A stretch of DNA of 64,000 bases from Bacillota bacterium (GCA_023390815.1 JAEWCC010000057.1:1-64000); one strand, 5' to 3'; positions 1-9,229 are shown, counted from the first letter of the stretch. Notes: a model not told the origin generated them from the letters alone. Numbers and translations: made by a program.

Positions 1-113
1 TACTCACCCGTCCGCTACTAGGATATCAACCGAAATCAATATCCCCGTTCAACTTGCATGTGTTAAGCACGCCGCCAGCGTTCGTCCTGAGCCAGGATCA
101 AACTCTTAGTTTA
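1..113 (-). rRNA. 16S ribosomal RNA, 5' end only
   Basis: On the minus strand the sequence reads into the universal 16S start (AGAGTTTGATCCTGGCTCAG), followed by the conserved GAACGCTGGCGGCGTGC block and the GCGGACGGGTGAGTA region. The gene runs off the left edge, so only about 113 nucleotides are visible. The mature 5' end is placed about seven bases before AGAGTTTG, by analogy with E. coli numbering, and may be off by a few bases. Transcription points out of the window. Confidence 0.97.
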
Positions 114-252
114 AAATTTAATCAACGTTTCCGTTGAGATTAACAAACTTTTGGTTTGCCCGGGCTCCGATTCACAAACTTGCGTTTATTGTATAGTGCT
201 GATTCTTTTTTCAAGGTCCCTGTCCCGCTGTCCTTGCGAACCGCGGACTTGT

Positions 253-281
253 ATATTAACAAACACTTTACTGTTTGTCAA
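253..281 (-). promoter_or_regulatory. rRNA promoter, proximal (TTGACA-N17-TAATAT)
   Basis: The minus strand carries a perfect -35 TTGACA (276-281), a 17-bp spacer and the -10 TAATAT (253-258). It is the second of two tandem sigma-A promoters before the 16S gene. The start point would lie near 246, leaving a leader of about 130 nt. Confidence 0.85.
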
Positions 282-441
282 CACCGTTTTTTGCTGTTGC
301 TTTTTCCAATTTACTTGCGATGCACCGCTCGTTTTAGGAGCCAGTACGCGCATTGTGTCAATGCTCGCTTGCGCTTTGGTTAAGCCTTATTCACAGCATT
401 CAAGGTTCTTTTTGCGCCGCCCTGTCGGAGGGCGCTCAACT

Positions 442-470
442 ATACTAACAAAACAACCCCACTTTGTCAA
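442..470 (-). promoter_or_regulatory. rRNA promoter, distal (TTGACA-N17-TAGTAT)
   Basis: The minus strand carries TTGACA (465-470), a 17-bp spacer and TAGTAT (442-447). It lies 189 bp upstream of the proximal promoter and has the same architecture, typical of strong tandem rRNA promoters. Confidence 0.85.
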
Positions 471-558
471 CACGTTATATTCGCCTTTTTTCGCATTTTT
501 CTAAATTTTTAGCGCATATTGAATATAGTATATGCTTCGATGACTAAAAACAAACCGC

Positions 559-593
559 GACCTTTTAAAAAATATCGAAAAGGCTAAAAGGTC
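559..593 (-). terminator. possible terminator hairpin after the dehydrogenase gene
   Basis: GACCTTTT (559-566) pairs with AAAAGGTC (586-593) around an 18-nt A/T-rich loop. It lies just downstream of the minus-strand dehydrogenase and upstream of the rRNA promoters. The T tract is weak, so this is tentative. Confidence 0.35.
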
Positions 594-632
594 AATTAAA
601 CTTCCGGCCTCCACCCGACAAAATCAACGTGT

Positions 633-1583
633 TTACCGTACCGCATTGGTAGGATTGCCATTTAAAAACGCCTGATAATTCGCCGCAACCTGATGGATGA
701 GCGCCTGCCTCGCTTCGATCGTCGCCCAGCCGATATGCGGCGTAATAATGGTGTTCTTCGCATACAGCAGCGGGTTATCCTCTTTGGGCGGCTCAATCGC
801 TAAAACATCCAGTCCTGCGCCCGCAATGACGCCCTGATTAAGCGCATCGGCAAGGTCCTGTTCGACCACGAGCTGGCCGCGAGACGTGTTGATGAAAAAA
901 GCAGTGGGCTTCATCCGTTCCAGCAGCCCTTTGTGGATCATCCCCTTTGTTTCCTGAAAAAGCGGACAATGCAGCGATACCACATCGGACACTTGCATCA
1001 GTTGTTCAATAGGCATGCGTTCAACTTCATCGTTCGATTGCCCTGTCGTACCGCGCGCAACAATGTGCATGCCGAACGCGCGCCCGATCTGTGCAACCTC
1101 GCGTCCGATCTGCCCATAACCTATGATCCCCAGCGTCTTGCCTTCCAATCCGACCAACGGCGTCAGCCAAAACGTACCGAAACGCTGTTTACACCAGAGC
1201 TGTTCATTTTTTATTCGCGCGGAATGAAGCGCGGGCTGCATGCACAGTTCCAGTATCAGCGAAAACGCCAACTGAGCCACCGACCGGCTGGTATATCCGG
1301 GCACATTGGTTACGATAATACCGCGTTTTGCCGCTTCACCCACGTCCACCGCGTCGTAGCCGGTTGCCAGCACGCCGATATACTTCAACTTCGGCAGGCT
1401 TTCGTATTCCGCTGCGCCCATACGCACCTTATTCAGAATAATTGCATCCGCTTCAGCGGCTCGATCCTGAATCTCATCCGGCTTTGTTCCTTCATAAGCC
1501 GTTACTTCGCCCAACGCCTCGAGCGGCGCCCAGCTTAAATCGCCCGGGTTGGTGGTGTATCCGTCCAGAATGACGATCTTCAT
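633..1583 (-). CDS. D-isomer-specific 2-hydroxyacid dehydrogenase (glycerate dehydrogenase-like)
   Basis: A 316-aa cytoplasmic NAD-dependent oxidoreductase of the D-2-hydroxyacid dehydrogenase family, expected to interconvert a 2-keto acid and a D-2-hydroxy acid. The Rossmann nucleotide motif GYGQIG is visible in the middle (about residues 155-160). The catalytic Arg sits in NTSRGQ, the Glu in the IEPPKEDNP segment and the His in TPHIGW, so the Arg-Glu-His triad is complete. Length is normal. The ATG follows a GGAGG. The gene stands alone and is divergent from the next one. The closest subgroup by eye is glycerate/hydroxypyruvate reductase, but the substrate cannot be decided from sequence alone; phosphoglycerate dehydrogenase is less likely because there is no C-terminal ACT domain. 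Confidence 0.9.
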   Translation of the reverse strand: MKIVILDGYTTNPGDLSWAPLEALGEVTAYEGTKPDEIQDRAAEADAIILNKVRMGAAEYESLPKLKYIGVLATGYDAVDVGEAAKRGIIVTNVPGYTSRSVAQLAFSLILELCMQPALHSARIKNEQLWCKQRFGTFWLTPLVGLEGKTLGIIGYGQIGREVAQIGRAFGMHIVARGTTGQSNDEVERMPIEQLMQVSDVVSLHCPLFQETKGMIHKGLLERMKPTAFFINTSRGQLVVEQDLADALNQGVIAGAGLDVLAIEPPKEDNPLLYAKNTIITPHIGWATIEARQALIHQVAANYQAFLNGNPTNAVR

Positions 1584-1739
1584 GCTCTTTTCTTTCCTCC
1601 GATTTTGGGTTCGTTTTCGATCACCAGTATATCAGTCCCGGAGGCACTACCGCAACCGTACATTACCTTGCGCCGCAATTGACAGTGTCCGGACCTGCCT
1701 TTACAATGAATTTGCATCTTTCTATGATTGGGGTTATAT

Positions 1740-2618
1740 ATGACGACAAGTAAAAAAAAGAGCCGCAATCGTTGGCTCCTGATCATTATCATATTGCTCG
1801 CAGCCGCCGCGCTGTACGTTTATTTAAATGATCAAGCCCCGGCAGATACGGTTCAGGATGCCGTGCTCAATGTGCTCGTGATCGATGTGGGACAGGCGGA
1901 CAGCATACTCGTGACGATGAGCACCGGTGAGACGATGCTCATTGATGCGGGCGATGCATCCTCTGCAGATGCCATATCGGGTGAACTCGATGAACGCGGC
2001 ATCACGCGGATCGACGTTCTTGTGGCGACGCACCCCCATGCGGACCATATCGGCGGCATGAGCAGCGTCATCGAACGCTATGGAATTGGTACAATCTATA
2101 TGCCCGACATGACGAGCGATTCAAAGGTATACAAGAACCTTATAAAGACTATCGACGATAAAAGCATACCTGTTACCGAGGCATACGCAGGCGAACAGTT
2201 TTCACTCGGCGCGGTGCGCTGCACGATCGTCTCGCCGGGCAAGGACGACGATATCGACGCCAACAACGAGAGCGTTGCGATATTTCTCGATTACCGGGAC
2301 ACGGAATGTCTCTTTACCGGCGATATGGAGGAAAGAGCCGAGAAGGAGATGCTGGAGGACAGCGCTATGATCGATGCGGATATCCTTAAAGTTGCTCATC
2401 ACGGTTCCTCCACCGGAACAACCGAAGAATTCCTGACCGCCGTATCCCCCGACTACGCTGTCATCAGCTGCGGGAAAGGGAACTCTTATGGACACCCGCA
2501 CGATGAAACGCTCGATCTGCTCAGCGATTATGGCCTTAAGCCATATCGGACTGACGTCTCCGGCGATATTCTTTTCACATCCGACGGACATACCATTCAG
2601 GTGACTACCGGAGACTAA
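1740..2618 (+). CDS. membrane-anchored metallo-beta-lactamase protein, ComEC C-terminal-like
   Basis: About 292 aa. A basic N-terminus and one membrane segment (about residues 12-30) are followed by an extracytoplasmic metallo-beta-lactamase fold. Metal-binding motifs are HPHADHIGG (HxHxDH), FTGDMEE and VAHHGSSTG, with a late GHPHDE. This set resembles the C-terminal hydrolase domain of ComEC/Rec2 without the competence membrane channel. Such stand-alone proteins are thought to be nucleases or phosphodiesterases, but the substrate is unknown. The ATG at 1740 is preferred to the in-frame TTG at 1728, although the ribosome-binding site is weak for both. The gene is divergent from the dehydrogenase and convergent with htrA. 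Confidence 0.85.
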   Translation: MTTSKKKSRNRWLLIIIILLAAAALYVYLNDQAPADTVQDAVLNVLVIDVGQADSILVTMSTGETMLIDAGDASSADAISGELDERGITRIDVLVATHPHADHIGGMSSVIERYGIGTIYMPDMTSDSKVYKNLIKTIDDKSIPVTEAYAGEQFSLGAVRCTIVSPGKDDDIDANNESVAIFLDYRDTECLFTGDMEERAEKEMLEDSAMIDADILKVAHHGSSTGTTEEFLTAVSPDYAVISCGKGNSYGHPHDETLDLLSDYGLKPYRTDVSGDILFTSDGHTIQVTTGD

Positions 2619-2641
2619 AGCAAATCATACCCAATATAAAA

Positions 2642-2662
2642 GAGCCGGTTTTTGCCGGCCCT
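2642..2662. terminator. hairpin between convergent genes
   Basis: GCCGG, a T-rich loop and CCGGC, followed on the plus strand by a pyrimidine-rich run. It sits between the stops of the metallo-beta-lactamase gene and the convergent htrA gene and may terminate both. Confidence 0.55.
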
Positions 2663-2675
2663 TCGTTTTCGTTCG

Positions 2676-4004
2676 TCAGCCCATCTGGTTCAAATCGCCG
2701 ACAGTTACCGAAACCTGATACTCTTTGCCATCGCGCCAGACTTTCAGGTTCATTTCTTCGCCAACCGCATGACCCTTGATGATCGTGGTAAGTTCCTCCA
2801 CCGTTGCTACAGCCTGACCGTCCGCCTCCAGGATAATATCGTTAGGCTGCATTCCCGCAAGGGCCGCGGGGCCGTCCTCGGTCACCGATACCACGGTTAC
2901 GCCATCGGGTGATCCTTCGGGATTATATTCGTGGGATTCGTCCACCATGCATGAGATGCCGACGCCCGGACGCTCCACGCTGCCTACGGTCATGATCTGC
3001 TCGATCACCGGGAGCGCCGAATTAATCGGAATGGCATAGCCGATGCCCTCCGCGCTGATCTTCTGGCCATAAGCGTCGTACCCTGCGACCGTGTCTTTCA
3101 GCGTATTGATGCCGATGATCTGTCCCTGCATGTTAATCAGCGGTCCGCCGCTGTTGCCCGGGTTGATCGCCGCGTCGGTCTGGATATATTCCTGCGAATA
3201 ACCATCCTCGTTGGTGATCTTCTGATTGAGCCCGCTGATGATACCCGAGGTTACCGTTCCGTAGCCCAGGCCCAGCGCGTTGCCGATCGCCACAACCTCC
3301 TCGCCTACCTGCAAATTATCCGAATTTCCCGGCGCTGCCGCAACAAGGCCCGTGGCGTCTACTTTCAATACCGCAAGATCCGTGGCTTCGTCACCGCCGA
3401 CGACACCGGCCTTATATTCCTTTCCATCACTGGTTTTGACCACCACATCATTGGTTCCGCGGTCCGCGACGACGTGATGATTGGTCACGATATAACCATC
3501 GCTTGATATGATGACGCCGGTTCCCTGCGGATCGAAGTCGTCCGCAACCGTGGGATCGTCGATTCGCACCACGACCACCGACGGGCTCACCGCATTCACG
3601 ATCTGCACCACCGGGCTGTCGCCGGCGTTGATGTCGGGCGCCTGCCCTCCGATCTGCGGATTCTCGGTGGTCAGTGCGGCAACATCACCCTCGTTGTTCT
3701 CTACCTCCGCGTTCTGATGCGTAGACGTCGGGGACATTGCCACGTTCGCGTTGTCGGGCCCGCCAATCCCCGGAGATATCAGATACACACCGATCGCGCT
3801 GCCCCCGATCAGGCACATCACCATGAATATCGCAATCAGCGCGCGCCTAAGGCCTTTCCTTTCCGGCGGCCTTCCGTTCGGCGCAGAACCAAATTGATTG
3901 TAGGGGTTATAGTAATAGCCGCCCGGCTGCTGCTCCGTTCCATACTGGTACGTATAAGTCTGTCCGGTTCCGCTGTTGTTGTTCCTGGAATCATTCGTCT
4001 CCAT
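2676..4004 (-). CDS. htrA: HtrA-type serine protease with one PDZ domain
   Basis: A 442-aa membrane-anchored protease/chaperone of the DegP/HtrA family that handles misfolded exported proteins. The N-terminal ~50 residues are Asn/Gln/Tyr/Gly-rich and presumably cytoplasmic. One membrane helix (about 51-75) is followed by a Ser/Asn linker, a trypsin-like domain and a C-terminal PDZ domain (about 340-430). The triad is visible: His177 in TNHHVV, Asp209 in EATDLAV and Ser285 in NPGNSGGPL. The ATG is preceded by a perfect AGGAGG. It lies 96 bp downstream of the sensor kinase in the same direction, the arrangement seen for CssRS-controlled HtrA proteases, so it is probably both target and partner of that two-component system (inference). 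Confidence 0.93.
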   Translation of the reverse strand: METNDSRNNNSGTGQTYTYQYGTEQQPGGYYYNPYNQFGSAPNGRPPERKGLRRALIAIFMVMCLIGGSAIGVYLISPGIGGPDNANVAMSPTSTHQNAEVENNEGDVAALTTENPQIGGQAPDINAGDSPVVQIVNAVSPSVVVVRIDDPTVADDFDPQGTGVIISSDGYIVTNHHVVADRGTNDVVVKTSDGKEYKAGVVGGDEATDLAVLKVDATGLVAAAPGNSDNLQVGEEVVAIGNALGLGYGTVTSGIISGLNQKITNEDGYSQEYIQTDAAINPGNSGGPLINMQGQIIGINTLKDTVAGYDAYGQKISAEGIGYAIPINSALPVIEQIMTVGSVERPGVGISCMVDESHEYNPEGSPDGVTVVSVTEDGPAALAGMQPNDIILEADGQAVATVEELTTIIKGHAVGEEMNLKVWRDGKEYQVSVTVGDLNQMG

Positions 4005-4100
4005 GGTTTGCCTCCTGTGCTTCCTTCAATTATCTGCATTGTATCGGATGAATTTGAACAAATTACTAACAAGGCGTAAACATTGCGTTACGCGTTTTCG

Positions 4101-5537
4101 CTACCGTTTCTTCTCCGGAAACGCTTTTGTCAGCGAGAACGTGAACGTCGTCCCCTCACCCGGCGTGGACTTCAGCCATATTTTCTCCCCATGCTGCGCA
4201 ATGATACGCTTCACGATCGAAAGTCCGATCCCGGTCCCCGGTTTGCTGCGGCTATGCGATTTATCCACCTTATAGAATCGCTCGAAAACGCTCGCCTGAT
4301 CCTCCTCGGGAATGCCTTCTCCGGTATCCGCAATATTCACGAAAACTTTGTTGTCTGCCGTTTCCGTCCAAATTCCGAGCGAACCGCCTTCGAACGAAAA
4401 CTTCACCGCGTTGTCCACTAGGTTCGTAATCACCTGGGAAATACGGTCCTCATCCGCCCACACCATCGTCGCATCCTCGTCGATACGAATGTCTACCTCA
4501 AGCTTCTTGCCTTCAATCTGCTGCTCAAACATCAGGATGCACCGGCGCAGCAGCTCGTTGATATCGAACTCGGAAAACTCCATAGGAAACTTGCCCGACT
4601 CAATCTTGGCCAGATTCAAAAAGTCGCTGATCAGCGTACTCATGCGTTTGGTCTCGCCCAGCACGATTTCCAGGTATTTGTCGCGGTCCTGCTCCTCGAT
4701 CGCCCCGTCCAATATGCCCTGTATGAATCCCTGTACGGAGGCAAGCGGCGTACGCAGTTCGTGGGACACGTTGGCGATAAACGTATTGCGCAGACCGTCC
4801 TGAAGCTTTAGTTCTTCCGCCATCTTGTTGAACGATACGGCAAGCTCGCCGATCTCGTCGTTGGTGGTGGGCTTCACGCGAAAATCCAGATTGCCGCGCG
4901 CCAGCTCCCGCGAAGCGTGCGAGATGTCCTGTATCGGCTTTACGATGTGTCGGGAGAGGATAAATACGAGCATGGCTGCAAATCCCACCGAGATTAGCAG
5001 CGGGAAAAATACCTGTCTGAATATCGAATTGATTCCCACGTTCATATCGCTGACTTCCTTATGAACGACGATAGCACCGGCAAATAAACCTTTATACTCC
5101 AGAGGGATCTCAATGGACATCACAGTATTTTTAAACGATTGATCGACTGTCGATACCTTTGTAGCCGCGATACCTTGCTGCGCAAGTGCATAGAAATTTT
5201 GGATGCTTTCGTTGGTAAATGTTTTCTCGACATCGCTCTTGCCCTCAGGATCGATGATCGTATCGACAACATTCATCTTGACGATCCAAATAACCGTGTG
5301 TTCATTCAGGGCTTTCTGGCCCAGTTTATTGTACAATTCATCTTCAGTAATGTTCTTACTGTAGTAATCGGCATACCATTGATTGATCTCCTGCGAGTTC
5401 GTAATCATGGCGTCCATCTGTTTTTTCAGATAATCGTTTTTCAGGCTCTCAAAGAAAATACCGCCGACCAACAAGAAAGCCATCACAATGATCAGCAGAT
5501 ATACCGAAAGCATACGGGAAAACAGGGATCTTGTCAT
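4101..5537 (-). CDS. sensor histidine kinase, possible secretion/envelope stress sensor
   Basis: A 478-aa transmembrane kinase. Helix 1 (about 9-29), an extracytoplasmic sensor of about 140 residues, helix 2 (about 173-195), a HAMP linker (about 190-244), the H-box SHELRTP with phospho-acceptor His259, then a complete HATPase domain (N box NLVDNAVKF, G1 DTGEGIP, F box VFERFYKV, G2 GTGIGLSIV). The ATG abuts the stop of the response regulator, so the two are translationally coupled. The htrA neighbour suggests an envelope-protein-stress input; PhoR/ResE-type kinases share this architecture, so the signal itself is inferred. Confidence 0.92.
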   Translation of the reverse strand: MTRSLFSRMLSVYLLIIVMAFLLVGGIFFESLKNDYLKKQMDAMITNSQEINQWYADYYSKNITEDELYNKLGQKALNEHTVIWIVKMNVVDTIIDPEGKSDVEKTFTNESIQNFYALAQQGIAATKVSTVDQSFKNTVMSIEIPLEYKGLFAGAIVVHKEVSDMNVGINSIFRQVFFPLLISVGFAAMLVFILSRHIVKPIQDISHASRELARGNLDFRVKPTTNDEIGELAVSFNKMAEELKLQDGLRNTFIANVSHELRTPLASVQGFIQGILDGAIEEQDRDKYLEIVLGETKRMSTLISDFLNLAKIESGKFPMEFSEFDINELLRRCILMFEQQIEGKKLEVDIRIDEDATMVWADEDRISQVITNLVDNAVKFSFEGGSLGIWTETADNKVFVNIADTGEGIPEEDQASVFERFYKVDKSHSRSKPGTGIGLSIVKRIIAQHGEKIWLKSTPGEGTTFTFSLTKAFPEKKR

Positions 5538-6218
5538 TTAACGGACCTCAAATTTATACCCCACGCCCCACACCGTCTTGATCTCCCATGGGTTGCTCTC
5601 ATCGCAGAGCTTTTTGCGAAGACGCTTGATATGGACGTCCACAGTGCGCGAGTCGCCGAAGAATTCAAAATCCCACACCTGCTGCAGCAATTGCTCGCGC
5701 GTAAACACCTTGTTGGGGTGTGAGGCGAGGAAATACAGCAGTTCGATCTCCTTGGGCGGCATTTCGACGACATCGCCCTTGTAGATTACCGTATAGTTGG
5801 AGATATTGATCACGAGACCTTCGTACTTGATCTCTTTTTCTTCTTCCTCTTGTTTGCCGGCCCGGCGCGATACCGCCTTGACGCGCGCGATAAACTCCTT
5901 GGGGTCGAACGGCTTGACGATATAATCGTCCGCGCCCAGCTCCAGGCCCAGCACCTTGTCAAATGTTTCGCCCTTGGCGGTCAGCATGATGACGGGCACC
6001 GTAGAGGATTTGCGAATCTGCTTTAATACCTCCCAGCCATCCTTGCGCGGCATCATGATATCCAGCACTACCAGCGCGGGCGTCTCGCGTTCAAACTCGT
6101 CGATGCCGGCCTGTCCATCGTAGGCAAGCGTCACCTTGTAGCCTTCCTTCTGCAGATAGAGTTTGATCACTTCGCATATGTTCTTGTCATCATCCACGAC
6201 CAGTATGTTCTTGGACAT
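5538..6218 (-). CDS. OmpR/PhoB-family response regulator
   Basis: A 226-aa two-domain regulator. The receiver domain has the acidic pocket VVDDDKN near the N-terminus, phospho-acceptor Asp53 in VLDIMMP and the switch Lys in YIVKPFDP. A C-terminal winged helix (about 130-226) contains the typical RTVDVHIKRLRKKL recognition segment. It is first in an apparent regulator-kinase-htrA operon and has its own promoter at 6261-6288. By context it probably controls htrA. Confidence 0.93.
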   Translation of the reverse strand: MSKNILVVDDDKNICEVIKLYLQKEGYKVTLAYDGQAGIDEFERETPALVVLDIMMPRKDGWEVLKQIRKSSTVPVIMLTAKGETFDKVLGLELGADDYIVKPFDPKEFIARVKAVSRRAGKQEEEEKEIKYEGLVINISNYTVIYKGDVVEMPPKEIELLYFLASHPNKVFTREQLLQQVWDFEFFGDSRTVDVHIKRLRKKLCDESNPWEIKTVWGVGYKFEVR

Positions 6219-6260
6219 CGCGCTTCACCATCCTATACGTATTGCATCGTATTTACCTGC

Positions 6261-6288
6261 ATTATAAACTAAAAATTTTGGAAGACAA
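6261..6288 (-). promoter_or_regulatory. sigma-A promoter of the two-component/htrA operon
   Basis: Minus strand: -35 TTGTCT (6283-6288), a 16-bp spacer and a perfect -10 TATAAT (6261-6266), about 40 bp before the response-regulator ATG. Confidence 0.65.
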
Positions 6289-6329
6289 ATACCGCCGCCG
6301 CATCATTTCACCGAATATTCATAATTGTT

Positions 6330-6764
6330 TCATACTTCGATCACTTCTATGCCATGACGCTTGAGCAACGCAACCGTAACGCCATCTCCATCGCGCAGCG
6401 TGCCGGAAAAAGAGCCGTCAAATATACGCCCGCAGCCGCACGAAGGGCTTTTGGATTTCAGGTAAGCGCGCTTTGCGCCACAGCGCTGCGCCGCTTCCAG
6501 CGTCTTTTTCGCACCTTCCAAAAACTCCGCGGTGATGTCTTTTCCGTCCTGCGCCATCACGCGCGCCTTGCCATTCAGCACATCCTCTCCGTCTCCGCCC
6601 ACGATCTCGGACGGACAGCGCGGTATGGAAAGCTTCGCAAAGCATTCCGGACAAACCGCTTTGAGTTCTCCCGCTTCATACCGGTTTTTGATTTGCGCGT
6701 CCTCGCGCGCCTCGCCGTCATAGCGGCATTTGCTTCCCGTGAGGCATGCGCTGCAAATATCCAT
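6330..6764 (-). CDS. DUF523 family protein
   Basis: A 144-aa small cytoplasmic Cys-rich protein. The N-terminal SACLTG and KCRYDG, the central CPECFAKL, PRCPSEI and a C-terminal KSPSCGCG are the conserved cysteine motifs of the DUF523 family, whose function is not established; the cysteines suggest metal or Fe-S binding. The ATG follows AGGAG. It starts 9 bp after the mutS2 stop on the same strand, so it is probably the last gene of that transcript. Confidence 0.85.
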   Translation of the reverse strand: MDICSACLTGSKCRYDGEAREDAQIKNRYEAGELKAVCPECFAKLSIPRCPSEIVGGDGEDVLNGKARVMAQDGKDITAEFLEGAKKTLEAAQRCGAKRAYLKSKSPSCGCGRIFDGSFSGTLRDGDGVTVALLKRHGIEVIEV

Positions 6765-6773
6765 GCTGTTCTC

Positions 6774-9116
6774 CTATTTTTGCTTGAGCGTAACCACCGT
6801 CACGCCGTCCTCGCCCTCGCCGTATATGCCGCGCCTGTAGCCTTCCACATGCGCATGTGTTTTCAGATAGCTGCGCAGCCCTGTGCGCAGCACGCCCGTG
6901 CCTTTGCCGTGAATGACCATGACTTCCGTCTGGCCCGAAAGGAACGCTTCATCGAGATACCGGTCCGTCTCAATCTCCGCCTCATCCAGCGTCATGCCGC
7001 GCACGTCAATGCTCATGCTGACAGGCCCTGTGGCGCGCTGCACCCTGCCCAGGCGCTGCACGGTTTTCTCAGGCTGCGCGATTTCCACCTCGCTGATGTC
7101 CACGGTGAGCTTGAGCGCGCCCGCCTGCACGTATACCTTGCCGTCCTTGGGCGCTTTAAGCACAATCGCCGTTACGCCGTGGTCCAGCAAACGCACCGTA
7201 TCTCCTTCGGAAACCTCTTCGGGCTTTACGTTGCTTTTACGCGTCTCTTTTTTGCGCAGCGAGCCCGCCTTCTCCCCGATCTTATCCGAGAGCGCTTTGC
7301 GCGCCGCGTTGATATCCTCCTGCCGCGCGGCCTTAGCCGCCTTGAGCTCCGATATCACGAGTTCCGCTTCGTCGCGCGCTTCCTTCAATATTTCCAGCGC
7401 CTTTTCATTTGCGCCATCCACAATTTTCTTCGCCTTTTCCTGGGCTTTGGTCAGCTCGGTGTCGCTCTTGTCGCGGATCGATTGCGCGGTGCGCCGGAAG
7501 TTTTCCGCCTGCTGCTCCTTGATCTGGGCAAGCTCACGCTGGCGCTGCGCCTCGCCGATGAGCTGCTCGAACTTGACGGTCTCCTCGCTCATGTGTTCCT
7601 TCGCGCGCGTGATGATCTCGTCGCTAAGCCCCAGCTTCTTCGAAATCTCGAACGCGTTGGAGACGCCCGGCACCCCCATGATGAGCCGGTATGTGGGCGA
7701 CAGCGTCTGCACGTTGAACTCCATGCAGGCGTTTTCATAGACGCTGCTTGCCATCGCAAATGCCTTGATCTCGCTGTAGTGCGTCGTCGCCATCACATGG
7801 CAGCCGCGGTTTGCGAGCGTTTCGAGTATGGCCATCGCAAGCGCCGCGCCCTCCGCCGGATCGGTGCCTGCGCCCAGCTCGTCGAGCAGCACCAGCGACC
7901 TCGCGTCGGCCTGCTTTGTAATATAGGTTATGTTCTTCATGTGCGACGAGAACGTGGAGAGGCTCTGCTCGATGCTCTGCTCGTCGCCGATATCCGCATA
8001 CAGCCCCGTAAATACGGGCAGCTCCGTACCGCCGTCCGCGGGTACGAACAGCCCGCTCTGCGCCATCATCACGAGCAGGCCGGTGAGTTTTAAAGTAACC
8101 GTCTTGCCGCCCGTGTTGGGGCCGGTGATGATGAGCCCGCTGTAGTCTCCTTCGATGCGCAGCGACACCGGCACGACCACTTTGGGGTCGATCAGCGGGT
8201 GCCGTCCGTTTTTGATTACGATCCGCCGCTCCTGCGTGATCACCGGCGGCGATGCTTTCATGGCGGACGCCAGCGACGCACGCGCGAATATCAGGTCGAG
8301 CGCGGTCAGCGTCTCCAGATTGCCTTTGAGCGCGTGCCAGTCGGCGCGCAGCCGCTCGGAAAATACGTGCAGGATGCGTTCAATTTCCACCCGCTCCGCG
8401 AGTTCCAGCTCGCGCAGGCGGTTGTTGGCCTCCACGACCTCCATGGGCTCGATGAAAAACGTCTGCCCGCTTCCGGACTGGTCGTGCACGAGGCCTTTCA
8501 CATTGCGGCGGTGTTCCGCCTTGACCGGCACCACGTACCGCCCGCCGCGCATCGTGACGATGGCGTCCTGCAGGTGTTCCTTGTGCTGTGCGGAGCGGAT
8601 CATATCATTGAGCTTGTCCCGTATGCCGTCGTTCTCGCGCAGGATCTTGCGCCGGATGCTCGCGAGCTCGGGCGAGGCGTTGTCCGAAAGCTCCTCTTCG
8701 CTGACGATTGCGTTATCGAGGTCGTTGATCATCGCGTCGGAATAGAACAGCGTCTGCGCCATGTCATATAGCGTATTGGGGCCGTCTTCAGTACGCTCTA
8801 TCCCCTTCTTTGCGCGCCGCGCAGACTTGAGCACGCCCAGCACGCGCAGCAGTTCGCGGCACGTAAGGTCCGCGCCTGCTTTGAGCCGCGCGACTTCAGC
8901 AGAAACTTCCGCGAATCCGCTCATCGGCGTTGCGGCGGCACGCATCAGCACGCTCTCGGCTTCGAGCGTTTCCTCCTGCAAGCGCTGTATCTGCGCGTAA
9001 TCCGTACTCGGTTTCAGCGCCCGTGCTTTCTCTTTACCGGGGTCCGATAGCGCCCGTTCGGCCAGCCGGTCCCGTATCTTATCAAATTCCAGTTTTGCGA
9101 TTACTCTTTCGTTCAT
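6774..9116 (-). CDS. mutS2: MutS2 ATPase with Smr domain
   Basis: About 780 aa. MutS2 proteins bind branched DNA or collided ribosomes; in Firmicutes MutS2 acts in ribosome rescue. The lever/clamp region is followed by Walker A GPNTGGKT (332-339), Walker B VLLDELGAGTDP, a long coiled coil (about 480-620) and a C-terminal Smr domain (SIDVRGMTLDEAE and VIHGKGTGVLR), where nuclease or ribosome-splitting activity resides. The MutS1 mismatch-recognition domain is absent, as expected. The ATG at 9116 is chosen over the in-frame TTG at 9125 because AGGA lies nine bases before it. Confidence 0.95.
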   Translation of the reverse strand: MNERVIAKLEFDKIRDRLAERALSDPGKEKARALKPSTDYAQIQRLQEETLEAESVLMRAAATPMSGFAEVSAEVARLKAGADLTCRELLRVLGVLKSARRAKKGIERTEDGPNTLYDMAQTLFYSDAMINDLDNAIVSEEELSDNASPELASIRRKILRENDGIRDKLNDMIRSAQHKEHLQDAIVTMRGGRYVVPVKAEHRRNVKGLVHDQSGSGQTFFIEPMEVVEANNRLRELELAERVEIERILHVFSERLRADWHALKGNLETLTALDLIFARASLASAMKASPPVITQERRIVIKNGRHPLIDPKVVVPVSLRIEGDYSGLIITGPNTGGKTVTLKLTGLLVMMAQSGLFVPADGGTELPVFTGLYADIGDEQSIEQSLSTFSSHMKNITYITKQADARSLVLLDELGAGTDPAEGAALAMAILETLANRGCHVMATTHYSEIKAFAMASSVYENACMEFNVQTLSPTYRLIMGVPGVSNAFEISKKLGLSDEIITRAKEHMSEETVKFEQLIGEAQRQRELAQIKEQQAENFRRTAQSIRDKSDTELTKAQEKAKKIVDGANEKALEILKEARDEAELVISELKAAKAARQEDINAARKALSDKIGEKAGSLRKKETRKSNVKPEEVSEGDTVRLLDHGVTAIVLKAPKDGKVYVQAGALKLTVDISEVEIAQPEKTVQRLGRVQRATGPVSMSIDVRGMTLDEAEIETDRYLDEAFLSGQTEVMVIHGKGTGVLRTGLRSYLKTHAHVEGYRRGIYGEGEDGVTVVTLKQK

Positions 9117-9190
9117 GCGTTTCAATCCTGTGTTTAATCCTTAATAATATACCACTTTTAGCCCGGCCTGAAAAGCGCTCGGTTTCAAAC

Positions 9191-9214
9191 AAAAAGGGCG
9201 CGCAGCGCGCACCC
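9191..9214 (-). terminator. terminator after lysA
   Basis: A GC-rich inverted repeat of GCGCGC type is followed on the minus strand by TTTTTG. It lies immediately after the lysA stop and before mutS2. Confidence 0.7.
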
Positions 9215-9229
9215 CGGTCGATCAATAAT

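Larger units (their letters stand above)
114..632 (-). other. rRNA leader and intergenic region without a gene
   Basis: No credible protein gene is present. The stretch holds the 16S leader with two promoters (253-281 and 442-470). It also has a small imperfect hairpin right before the 16S (about 122-139, TCAACG against CGTTGA) that could belong to the processing stalk. A CCTTGAAAA tract at about 212-221, minus strand, resembles leader segments common in Firmicutes rRNA operons. The short open frames here are chance products of low-complexity leader sequence. Confidence 0.7.

Noticed and set aside
151..504. Open frames in the 16S leader
   Set aside because: Lie over the two rRNA promoters and leader, antisense to the transcript, with low-complexity Cys/Phe-rich content.
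6354..8093. 579-codon open frame antisense to mutS2 and the DUF523 gene
   Set aside because: His/Arg/Leu-rich shadow caused by GC-rich third positions of the real genes; no domain motifs.
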